From Centipeda artemidis DSM 19719 (lineage in GTDB: Bacteria > Bacillota > Negativicutes > Selenomonadales > Selenomonadaceae): DNA of 64,000 nt. Where the stretch lies: NCBI RefSeq assembly GCF_000426665.1, contig NZ_AUFU01000001.1, positions 186,001 to 250,000 on the forward strand, in the 5' to 3' direction. Below, one piece after another: positions 19,078 through 26,227 of this stretch; position 1 is the stretch's first letter; every line of letters begins with the position of its first letter. A program made the position numbers and the translations under genes. The notes below the pieces were generated by a model. The model did no database searches, had not been told where the DNA came from, and worked only from the letters and a program-made list of their open reading frames with translations.

Positions 19078-20373
19078 TCACTGCACCCGGAAGTCGTAGA
19101 TCATGCGCATGATGTTCCGGCTGAGCTTATCCGGATCGTGCCGCACGGCATCCGACTGGTTTACAATGTCCGCCCCGACAAAACCGATGCCAAGGGCATT
19201 GATCGCATCCTCGTCCACACGGACGGGATAGATGCCCTGCGCCGCGTATTTTTCCCGGAGCGCGGGCGAGATGGGCGCATTGTTGACCAGCATAAAGTCG
19301 ATGGATCCGCGCCCCGCGTGCTTTAATATCGCCTCCGCGTGCATGGACGCGGTATATCCGTCCGTTTCGCCGGGCTGCGTCATAACGTTGCAGATGTAGA
19401 TTTTGAGCGCGCGACTTTTCCGCAGCTCCTCCGCCACGCCATGGATGAGCAAATTCGGCATGATGCTCGTGTAGAGACTGCCGGGACCAAGCACGATGGC
19501 GTCCGCCGTGCGGATCGCCTCGAGCGCGGATGCCACAGGCGCGGCATCCGCCGGAAAAAGCCGCACGCTGCGAATGCGCCCCGGTACCTCGGGGATGTGC
19601 GATTCGCCCTCGACGACCGTCCCGTCCTCGAGGATCGCGTCGAGACGCACGGACTCCTTGGATGCGGGGAGCACACGCCCCTTGACCGCGAGAACCTTCG
19701 ACGACTCCTTGAGCGCCGTCTCCATGTCGCCCGTAACCTCGGCCATCGCCGCGAGGAAGAGATTGCCGAAACTATGTCCCGCGAGGTCGCTGCGTCCCTC
19801 AAAGCGGTGCTGAAAGAGTTTTTCCATCAGCGGCTCGGTGTCCGCGAGCGCGACGAGACAGTTCCTGAGATCGCCGGGCGGGATGATGCCGAGCTCCTCG
19901 CGCAGACGCCCCGAGGAACCGCCGTCGTCGGCGACCGTGACAATGGCAGTCACATTGCTCGTCAGCTCCTTGATGCCGCGCAGGAGAACGGAGAGTCCGT
20001 GCCCGCCGCCGATAACAGCAACAGTGGGGCCGCGGCTCAGGCGCGTCTTTTCATAGACGAGATCCACGAGCCGTGCAGACGCCCCCTCGGGCATGAGCGC
20101 AGTGATGATGGCGCGGATGACGCGCCGCATCGCGACGAGCATGAGGATGCTGCCGACGACAAAAAGCCCGGCACCCGCAATCGCCGTGAACATATAGTCG
20201 TAGCTGCCCTGCCATGTGTAGACGAATCGGAAAATCGCCTCTTCAATCGCGTCGAGATACTGATAGTTAAAGACGAGGGCGACGCCGAGACTGACGCAGA
20301 TCGTGCCGAGCGCGAATGCGAACAGCCAGCGTTTGAACCCGATGCCGGGGTACAGCCATTTCATGAGATGCAT
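19078..20373 (-). CDS. yvcK: YvcK/CofD-fold protein with N-terminal membrane helices
   Basis: YvcK is needed for growth on gluconeogenic carbon and for cell shape in Bacillus and binds UDP-sugars. The CofD-like domain starts near residue 117: VAVIGGGHGLSVLLRGIKEL, VADDGGSSGRLREELGIIPP and GDLRNCLVAL are family hallmarks. Unlike the roughly 320-residue Bacillus protein, this 431-residue form has about 110 extra residues with two membrane helices (about 14-35 and 62-82). The catalytic-like domain is thus tethered to the cytoplasmic face of the inner membrane. It sits between rapZ (three bases upstream) and whiA. Confidence 0.95.
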   Translation of the reverse strand: MHLMKWLYPGIGFKRWLFAFALGTICVSLGVALVFNYQYLDAIEEAIFRFVYTWQGSYDYMFTAIAGAGLFVVGSILMLVAMRRVIRAIITALMPEGASARLVDLVYEKTRLSRGPTVAVIGGGHGLSVLLRGIKELTSNVTAIVTVADDGGSSGRLREELGIIPPGDLRNCLVALADTEPLMEKLFQHRFEGRSDLAGHSFGNLFLAAMAEVTGDMETALKESSKVLAVKGRVLPASKESVRLDAILEDGTVVEGESHIPEVPGRIRSVRLFPADAAPVASALEAIRTADAIVLGPGSLYTSIMPNLLIHGVAEELRKSRALKIYICNVMTQPGETDGYTASMHAEAILKHAGRGSIDFMLVNNAPISPALREKYAAQGIYPVRVDEDAINALGIGFVGADIVNQSDAVRHDPDKLSRNIMRMIYDFRVQ

Positions 20374-20376
20374 GAC

Positions 20377-21291
20377 TTACCCCTCGCTCACGTGTTCCTG
20401 CACCTCGTTTTTCATCAGATCGCGGTGCTCCAGGCGCACGTCGTACCGGCTCTTGATGCGGTCGTAGAGATGTTTTGCGATGAACACGCTGCGGTGCATC
20501 CCGCCCGTGCAGCCGACAGCGATAACGAGCTGACTTTTCCCCTCCTTCTCATACTGAGGAAGGAGGAAATCGATCATATCGTCGAGGTGCCGCTCGAATT
20601 TCTGCGTCACGTCCCATGACTCGATGTAGGATGCGACCTGCGGCACGGTGCCGCTCTTGCTCCGCAGATTGTCCACATAGAACGGGTTCGGCAGGAAGCG
20701 CACGTCAAAGACGAGATCCGCATCGAGCGGCACGCCGTATTTGAACCCGAACGAGAGCACCGTCACCGTCAGCTCCGTATCGCCGCCCGGCGTATCGTAA
20801 TGCTCTCTGATGATCTCGCGCAGTTCGGTCTTGCGCAGCTTCGACGTATTGACTATCTGTGTGGCACGTTCGCGCACGGGGGCGAGCTGCTGCCGCTCAC
20901 GCGTGACCCCCTCGGAGATGCGTGCCTCGGGTGCCAAGGGATGCGGGCGGCGCGTCTCCTTATAGCGGCGAATGATCACGTCGTCCGACGCCTCAATGAA
21001 GAGGAGCTCATAGGAAATATCCCCTGCGTCGAGTTCGTCGAGGATCTGCACGAACGCATCAAAAAACTCGCGGCTGCGCGTATCCACAACGATAGCGGCA
21101 CGACTGATCTGCCCGTGCGTTTCGCGGCAGAGATCGATGAATTTCGGAATAAAGACCGGCGGCAGATTATCTACGCAAAAATAGCCGAGATCCTCCATAT
21201 AGCGCGCTGCGAGCGTTTTCCCCCCGCCCGACATGCCCGTAATGATCACGGGGCGGAACTTCTCTGCGGACTTTGCCTTCTTCTCACGCAT
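20377..21291 (-). CDS. rapZ: RapZ/YvcJ nucleotide-binding protein
   Basis: RapZ proteins are P-loop NTPases; in E. coli RapZ controls the glmS-regulating RNA GlmZ, in Bacillus YvcJ affects competence. The 304-residue protein has Walker A GMSGGGKT (19-26), VVDTRSREF, FGFKYGVPLDADLVFDVRFL and the C-terminal GCTGGMHRSV motif. Start ATG 21291 follows a GAGGTG site. It is first of the rapZ-yvcK-whiA trio; the HAD phosphatase gene ends 56 bases upstream and may be cotranscribed. Confidence 0.96.
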   Translation of the reverse strand: MREKKAKSAEKFRPVIITGMSGGGKTLAARYMEDLGYFCVDNLPPVFIPKFIDLCRETHGQISRAAIVVDTRSREFFDAFVQILDELDAGDISYELLFIEASDDVIIRRYKETRRPHPLAPEARISEGVTRERQQLAPVRERATQIVNTSKLRKTELREIIREHYDTPGGDTELTVTVLSFGFKYGVPLDADLVFDVRFLPNPFYVDNLRSKSGTVPQVASYIESWDVTQKFERHLDDMIDFLLPQYEKEGKSQLVIAVGCTGGMHRSVFIAKHLYDRIKSRYDVRLEHRDLMKNEVQEHVSEG

Positions 21292-21347
21292 CTCGTATCA
21301 CCTCACATATCAAATTGAACTGCGTTCTTCAAATCGTTCGTACGCCG

Positions 21348-22190
21348 TTATATATCCCTCTTTGGCAGCGGTACGGGCGCATCCGCCCCCATACCGAGCA
21401 CATAGGCGTAGATCGCGGCGGCAAGCCCGTTCTCCGCACAGGTCAGTGTCTCGTAGTCTGTGGCTTCCTTCACCTCGGGGAACGCGTTGCCCATCGCAAT
21501 GCTCTTGCCCGCCGCCTCGAGCATCGGCAGATCGTTGTATGCGTCGCCGATCGCCATGGTCTCCTCGGCGGGGATACCGAGCTTTGCCGCGAGTGTGCGG
21601 AGCGCCGTCGCCTTGGAGATGCCCTTCGGCACGATCTCGATGAGCGTATCCGCCGAGCGCGTCACGTCGACCTGCGCGCCGAACGCCTCCGCGATCTCCT
21701 CCGCGCGTGCGATCGTAATCTCGCGCCCCTGCGTTGCAAGAAGCAGCTTGCAGTTGCCCGCCGCGTGCTCGAGCATCCCGGCGCGCCCCACGGCAATTCC
21801 CGGCACGCCCTGCGATGCCTCATAGGCACGCGACTCATCGCACGCCTTTTCATAGCGGAGCCGGCCGCCGCTGTACTCTTGGATATACCAGTCGCGCGCA
21901 TGGCAGAACGAGATGATGTCGCGCGCGAGCTGCGCGTCGAGCGTGTGCTCCTCATAGACGCGCCCGCTCGGGCTTTTAATCAGCGCGCCGTTGTAGGAGA
22001 TGATGGGCACATCGAGACCAAGCGCCTCGGCAACGGGCAGCGCCGCCTCGAACATGCGCCCCGTCGCGATCGTCACAACGACGCCCGCCTCCGCCGCGCG
22101 GCGCACCGCCGCGACATTCTCCGGCGACACCGCACTCCTGCTCGGCAGCATCGTCCCGTCGAGATCCGATACAAATAATTTGACCGCCAT
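21348..22190 (-). CDS. Cof-type HAD-superfamily phosphatase
   Basis: The 280-residue protein has HAD motif I VSDLDGTM (nucleophile Asp9, acid Asp11), motif II TIATGR, the C2-type cap and motifs III/IV around KGISKATAL and GDAYNDLPML. These enzymes dephosphorylate sugar phosphates, flavin or PLP phosphates; the substrate is not predictable. AGAGGG precedes ATG 22190. The divergent gene at 22289 starts 98 bases away, so regulatory signals for both lie in this gap. Confidence 0.93.
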   Translation of the reverse strand: MAVKLFVSDLDGTMLPSRSAVSPENVAAVRRAAEAGVVVTIATGRMFEAALPVAEALGLDVPIISYNGALIKSPSGRVYEEHTLDAQLARDIISFCHARDWYIQEYSGGRLRYEKACDESRAYEASQGVPGIAVGRAGMLEHAAGNCKLLLATQGREITIARAEEIAEAFGAQVDVTRSADTLIEIVPKGISKATALRTLAAKLGIPAEETMAIGDAYNDLPMLEAAGKSIAMGNAFPEVKEATDYETLTCAENGLAAAIYAYVLGMGADAPVPLPKRDI

Positions 22191-22222
22191 CACTGTATCC
22201 CTCTTTCTTTCTCCGCACTCTG

Positions 22223-22252
22223 CTGACAAAGCGCCGCTCCCTATGTTATAAT
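22223..22252 (+). promoter_or_regulatory. Promoter for the 22289 gene
   Basis: CTGACA (22223-22228) and a perfect TATAAT (22247-22252) are 18 bases apart, about 37 bases before the GTG start. Confidence 0.6.
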
Positions 22253-22288
22253 ACTCCGAACTCATTTTCAAAAGGAGGCTCGGAAGTC

Positions 22289-22777
22289 GTGCAGACCGTA
22301 TTCTTTCGTCTCGTGACTCTCGTCGCACTGCTCGCCATCCTCATCGGCATCTTTGGGCTTTCCTACACGTACCGCGTCGACCACCGCACGGCGCGCAGCC
22401 TCTCCGCCTATGCCCGCATTGACTTTCAAGCCTCCTACACCGGCGAGGGACGGCTTGAGGGTGCGACGCTCGCACTATGGGATTACCGTTACGACACAGC
22501 GCAGCTGCTGCCGGACGTCGTGCTCTACACCGACGGCAGCGCATGGGAGATGAAAGCCGCGACGAAATACACGCCGCGCCCCACCCCGGGCGCGGACAGC
22601 CCCTATAAAAATGAGAACAAACTCTTTGCCGAGCTGCCGCGCGCTGCGCTCCCCGCCATGCGAAAAGCAGCGGGCGTGCGGCTGCGCTTTTACTACGACA
22701 ACGGGCAGACGATTGATCTTCCGCTCAGCGAACCCGATCTCGCCTATTGGCAGCGGGAGCTGAGCAAAGGCATTTAA
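22289..22777 (+). CDS. Membrane-anchored protein of unknown function
   Basis: The 162-residue protein has one N-terminal membrane helix (about 6-28, FRLVTLVALLAILIGIFGLSY) and an extracytoplasmic domain with no family I can name. AAAGGAGG lies ten bases before GTG 22289; no ATG is near. It probably starts a short operon with the NusG-II and Gx genes, since no terminator is visible in the 62-base gap. Confidence 0.75.
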   Translation: MQTVFFRLVTLVALLAILIGIFGLSYTYRVDHRTARSLSAYARIDFQASYTGEGRLEGATLALWDYRYDTAQLLPDVVLYTDGSAWEMKAATKYTPRPTPGADSPYKNENKLFAELPRAALPAMRKAAGVRLRFYYDNGQTIDLPLSEPDLAYWQRELSKGI

Positions 22778-22839
22778 CCTGATAGAATATCACTCTATTG
22801 TACTGTGATTGAAAACATTCGTCAAGGCAAGGCAATTTT

Positions 22840-23178
22840 ATGCAGAAAAGAGACTTCATCCTCATCGCCGCACTTCTCCTCGTCTGCGCCGGCGCCGCAG
22901 CTCTGCTTACGCCGCGTGAGAGCAGTGCGCCGCTTCATGCTGTCGTCACGCAGGACGGAAAACAGCTCTACGACATCCCGCTGACAGGACACCGCGGCAC
23001 GGAGGAAATCGTCGTCGCGGACGAACACGGCACGAATACGATCCGCATTGAGGACGAAACAATCGCCGTCGTGGACGCGGACTGCCCCGACCTCGTCTGT
23101 GTCAAGACCGGCAAAGCTGAAAAAAAGGGCGACGTCATCGCCTGCCTCCCGCACAAACTCCTCATCGAAGTGAAGTGA
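22840..23178 (+). CDS. NusG domain II-containing protein
   Basis: The 112-residue protein has an N-terminal membrane helix (about 7-24) and the NusG_II domain, seen in VVTQDGKQLYDIPL, HGTNTIRIED, VDADCPDLVCVKTGKAEKKG and CLPHKLLIEV with two conserved Cys. These small exported proteins are typically encoded next to a Gx transporter, as here (the next gene starts after one base). Their role is unknown; association with flavinylated extracytoplasmic electron transfer has been proposed from gene context. Confidence 0.9.
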   Translation: MQKRDFILIAALLLVCAGAAALLTPRESSAPLHAVVTQDGKQLYDIPLTGHRGTEEIVVADEHGTNTIRIEDETIAVVDADCPDLVCVKTGKAEKKGDVIACLPHKLLIEVK

Positions 23179-23179
23179 T

Positions 23180-23674
23180 ATGACGGATCTTCGCATCGCA
23201 GTGCGCATCGCGCTCCTCACGGCGCTCTCCCTCATCCTTTTTCTCCTCGAGGGGCTGCTCCCTCTGCCTCTGCCCGTCCCGGGCGCAAAGCTCGGTCTCG
23301 CCGCCCTCGTCACGCTCGTCGCGCTCTATACCCTGCCGCACATGCGCGACGCATTCCTCGTCCTCCTCCTGCGCATCCTGCTCGCCTCCTTCTTCGGCGG
23401 CGGTATCGCACCGATGCTTTACAGTCTCGCGGGAGGAGTCCTGAGTTTTGCCGCAATGGCACTACTGAAGGCGCGCACGCAGCTCTCCATCGTCGGCATC
23501 AGCGCAGTGGGCGGCTTCCTGCACAACATGGGACAGCTCGCCGTCGCCGCCGCCGTAATGCAAACGGACGCTCTCTTGATCTACGCCCCCGTGCTCGGCA
23601 TCGCAGGCATCCTCACCGGACTCGCCGTCGGTCTCCTCACAAAACAGATCCTCCAAAAAATTTCAACAGGATAA
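23180..23674 (+). CDS. Gx transporter family integral membrane protein
   Basis: The 164-residue protein is almost entirely hydrophobic, with about five membrane helices and the family pattern LPVPGAKLGLAALVTLVALY, GGGIAPMLYSLAGGVLSF and GAxxHNxGQL (here GGFLHNMGQL). The family is sometimes annotated heptaprenyl diphosphate synthase component I, but its topology resembles ECF S-components. It is coupled to the NusG-II gene (one-base gap). Substrate unknown. Confidence 0.9.
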   Translation: MTDLRIAVRIALLTALSLILFLLEGLLPLPLPVPGAKLGLAALVTLVALYTLPHMRDAFLVLLLRILLASFFGGGIAPMLYSLAGGVLSFAAMALLKARTQLSIVGISAVGGFLHNMGQLAVAAAVMQTDALLIYAPVLGIAGILTGLAVGLLTKQILQKISTG

Positions 23675-23677
23675 ATA

Positions 23678-23706
23678 TTCTCATTTTCTGCCGATTGTGT
23701 TATAAT
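23678..23706 (+). promoter_or_regulatory. Probable promoter of fumC
   Basis: A perfect TATAAT at 23701-23706 lies 49 bases before the fumC start; the -35 (TTCTCA, 23678-23683) is poor. Confidence 0.45.
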
Positions 23707-23754
23707 TTTCACAGTACAGTTTTCTCTCACGTTCTGATAAGGAGGACAATCCAA

Positions 23755-25119
23755 ATGGAGTACCGTATCGAACACGATTCCCTCGGAGAAGTCAAGGTCC
23801 CTGCCGACAAATATTGGGCGGCGCAGACTGAGCGAAGTTTTGAAAATTTCCCCATCGGCATTGAAAAGATGCCTGCCGAAATCATCCACGCGTTCGGCAT
23901 CCTGAAAAAATCCGCCGCCATCGCGAACAACAAGCTCGGCAAACTCGACAACAAGCGTCTGGGCGCCATCAAAGCGGCGTGCGATGAAATCATCGCCGGC
24001 AAACTCGCAGAGCACTTCCCCCTCGCCGTGTGGCAGACGGGCAGCGGCACGCAGTCGAACATGAACGTCAACGAGGTCATCGCGAACCGCGGCAACGAAA
24101 TCGCGGGCGAGAAAATCCTTCACCCGAACGACCACTCCAACATGTCGCAGAGCTCGAACGACACATTCCCGACCGCCATGCACATCGCCGCGGTCATTGC
24201 CATCGAAGATCACCTCTTCCCGAGCATCGACCTCCTCGCCGAAACCTTCCGCCGCCTGATGAAGGAGAACGAAGGCATCGTCAAGACGGGACGCACCCAT
24301 TTGCAGGACGCCGTGCCCATCTCTTTCTCGCAGGAGATCAGCGGCTGGCTCGCCATGCTCGAAGAGTCGAAAAAACAGCTCAAAGCGTCGCTCCCCTTCC
24401 TCCACGAACTCGCCCTCGGCGGCACTGCCGTCGGCACGGGACTCAACGCGCCAAAGGGATTTGACACCGCCGTCGCACAGGCGGCAAGCGAGCTGACGGG
24501 CAAGAAATTCGTCACCGCACCGAACAAATACCACGCCCTCACGAGCAAGGATGCCGTCGTCTTTGCCCACGGCGCACTCAAAGGGCTTGCCGCCAACATG
24601 ATGAAGATCGCGAACGACATCCGCTGGCTCGCCGCAGGACCGCGCTGCGGACTCGGCGAGATCACGATCCCCGCAAACGAACCGGGCAGCTCCATCATGC
24701 CGGGCAAAGTCAACCCCACGCAGTGCGAATCCGTCACGATGGTCGCCGTGCAGGTCATGGGCAACGACGCCGCGATCGGCATTGCAGCATCGCAGGGCAA
24801 TTTCGAGCTCAACGTGTTCATGCCCGTCATCATCTACAACTTCCTCCAGTCGACCCGTCTCCTCACGGACTCTGTGAAGTCGTTCAACGACCGCTGCGCC
24901 GTCGGCATCAAGGCAAACCGTGAGAAGATGCACGAGAACCTCCATCGCTCGCTCATGCTCGTCACCGCCCTCAACCCGTACATCGGCTATGAGAACGCCG
25001 CCAAGACCGCGCACAAGGCATTCGACGAGAACATCAGCCTCAAAGAAGCCTGCGTCGCCCTTGGGTTCCTCACCGCCGAAAAATTCGACGAGGTATTCCA
25101 TCCCGAAGAGATGGTGTAA
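23755..25119 (+). CDS. fumC: Class II fumarate hydratase
   Basis: This iron-independent fumarase interconverts fumarate and L-malate. The 454-residue protein shows TGSGTQSNMNVNEVIANRG, DHSNMSQSSNDTFPTAMH, GRTHLQDAVPI and the superfamily signature GSSIMPGKVNP (about 311-321), all catalytic regions of tetrameric FumC. AAGGAGG precedes ATG 23755. It is monocistronic, with its own -10 box and a terminator at 25141-25175. In a fermenter of this kind it would serve the reductive branch to succinate/propionate. Confidence 0.97.
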   Translation: MEYRIEHDSLGEVKVPADKYWAAQTERSFENFPIGIEKMPAEIIHAFGILKKSAAIANNKLGKLDNKRLGAIKAACDEIIAGKLAEHFPLAVWQTGSGTQSNMNVNEVIANRGNEIAGEKILHPNDHSNMSQSSNDTFPTAMHIAAVIAIEDHLFPSIDLLAETFRRLMKENEGIVKTGRTHLQDAVPISFSQEISGWLAMLEESKKQLKASLPFLHELALGGTAVGTGLNAPKGFDTAVAQAASELTGKKFVTAPNKYHALTSKDAVVFAHGALKGLAANMMKIANDIRWLAAGPRCGLGEITIPANEPGSSIMPGKVNPTQCESVTMVAVQVMGNDAAIGIAASQGNFELNVFMPVIIYNFLQSTRLLTDSVKSFNDRCAVGIKANREKMHENLHRSLMLVTALNPYIGYENAAKTAHKAFDENISLKEACVALGFLTAEKFDEVFHPEEMV

Positions 25120-25140
25120 AATAATTTAAGAATCAGATAG

Positions 25141-25175
25141 AAAATCCCGACGGCAGAATCTCCGTCGGGATTTTT
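25141..25175 (+). terminator. Rho-independent terminator of fumC
   Basis: A 13-bp stem (25141-25153 with 25162-25174), eight-base loop and seven T residues. Confidence 0.9.
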
Positions 25176-25352
25176 TTATAGCCGAATGGTCTCAATATGC
25201 TCGAAGTCCAACGTCACTAGTGCTTCGTCAAATTTCACTTCATAGACGATAAGTGAATCTCCGGCATATTCTATCGTCGATGCATAATCAGGAATCTTTT
25301 CTATAAAACATTTGCCAACATCAAAAATACTGCGTGCACTTATCTTTGCAAT
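25176..25352 (-). pseudogene. Open remnant without a normal start codon
   Basis: The minus strand reads 58 codons with plausible protein character (IAKISARSIFDVGKCFIEKI, then DYASTIEYAGDSLIVYEVKF and a DFEHIETIRL end) before TAA at 25176-25178. An in-frame TAG lies four codons upstream and no ATG, GTG or TTG is in frame; only ATT 25352 is possible. AAGGAG lies 18 bases further up. I read it as the tail of a small gene, or a small gene with an unusual start. The base composition is lower in GC than its neighbours. No family recognised. Confidence 0.35.
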
Positions 25353-25377
25353 CCCCTTAAACTATTTTGTCTCCTTC

Positions 25378-26073
25378 TCACAACGCTAAAAAGTCTTCAT
25401 CCCGCACCCACACCGTCTTTCGATCGTAATCAATGGCTCCCTCCTCGCGCAGATGGCTCATCTCACGGCTGAGTGCGCTCCGCTCCACGCCGAGATAGCG
25501 CGCGAGCTGCGTCTGATTCATATCGCGCTGCACCGCGCCGTCCGCATCGCGCGGCGCTTCCTGCAAATAGACGCTGAGTTTTGCGCGGATGCTCTTTTGC
25601 CCCATGATTCGAATTTTATGCTGATAGAAGATCCCCTTTGCCGAGATGCGCCGCAGCATATTAAGTGTGAACCGCCAGAGATGCGGATCCTCGCAGGCAG
25701 GCTTTTCATAGAGGCGGCGGAACTGCAGGCGCAGAATGACTGCATCCCGGATCGCCTTGACGAACATGCGGCTCTCGGAGAGGTCGGCGCCCTCCATAGT
25801 CTCGCCGAAACTTTTACCCGCCTCAAATATATTCATATCGATCTGATCTGCATTTTCGTTGAGGAAGGACACCTCAATCGCCCCCGCGAGGATGATGCCC
25901 GTCACAATCGGCGCACGCCCCATCCGCATGATGTTCTGCCCCGCGGCATATCGCTTGATCTCCGCACCAAGCGCATTCAGCAAATTGGGAAGTGCCTCTG
26001 CGGGAATCCCCTCAAACAGATCGTGCTTCATCAAAATTTCCGTATACGGCTCCAATATATCACGCGTCAGCAT
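25378..26073 (-). CDS. Crp/Fnr-family transcription regulator
   Basis: The 231-residue protein has an N-terminal cyclic-nucleotide-binding-type beta roll (GIILAGAIEVSFLNENADQI, then FEAGKSFGETMEGAD) and a C-terminal winged helix-turn-helix (MNQTQLARYLGVERSALSRE). It lacks the N-terminal four-Cys cluster of true Fnr, so it is not an iron-sulfur oxygen sensor of that type; the usual Arg of the cAMP phosphate cassette is also not evident. The effector and targets are unknown. It sits between fumC and the giant adhesin gene and reads in the same direction as the adhesin. Confidence 0.92.
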   Translation of the reverse strand: MLTRDILEPYTEILMKHDLFEGIPAEALPNLLNALGAEIKRYAAGQNIMRMGRAPIVTGIILAGAIEVSFLNENADQIDMNIFEAGKSFGETMEGADLSESRMFVKAIRDAVILRLQFRRLYEKPACEDPHLWRFTLNMLRRISAKGIFYQHKIRIMGQKSIRAKLSVYLQEAPRDADGAVQRDMNQTQLARYLGVERSALSREMSHLREEGAIDYDRKTVWVRDEDFLAL

Positions 26074-26169
26074 AGACCGCTCCTTTCCAAATCTATGGGA
26101 TAAGAAAATCTATACACAAAAGAGAATAATTATCTCCATTATAGTTGGAAAATCGGTCTTTGTAAAGCA

Positions 26170-26208
26170 AAGCGGAGCTGCTGCACACATATGGGCAGAA
26201 GCTCCGCT
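26170..26208 (-). terminator. Terminator of the adhesin gene
   Basis: GCGGAGCT (26172-26179) pairs with AGCTCCGC (26200-26207) with an inner CTGC/GCAG stem; on the minus strand a T-rich TTTGCTTT run follows. Confidence 0.7.
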
Positions 26209-26227
26209 GTTCCATGTAAATTTAATT

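Noticed and set aside
23581-25101. 506-codon open frame antisense to fumC
   Set aside because: It mirrors fumC codon by codon, has no ribosome site and no family resemblance; high-GC codon bias keeps the antisense frame open.
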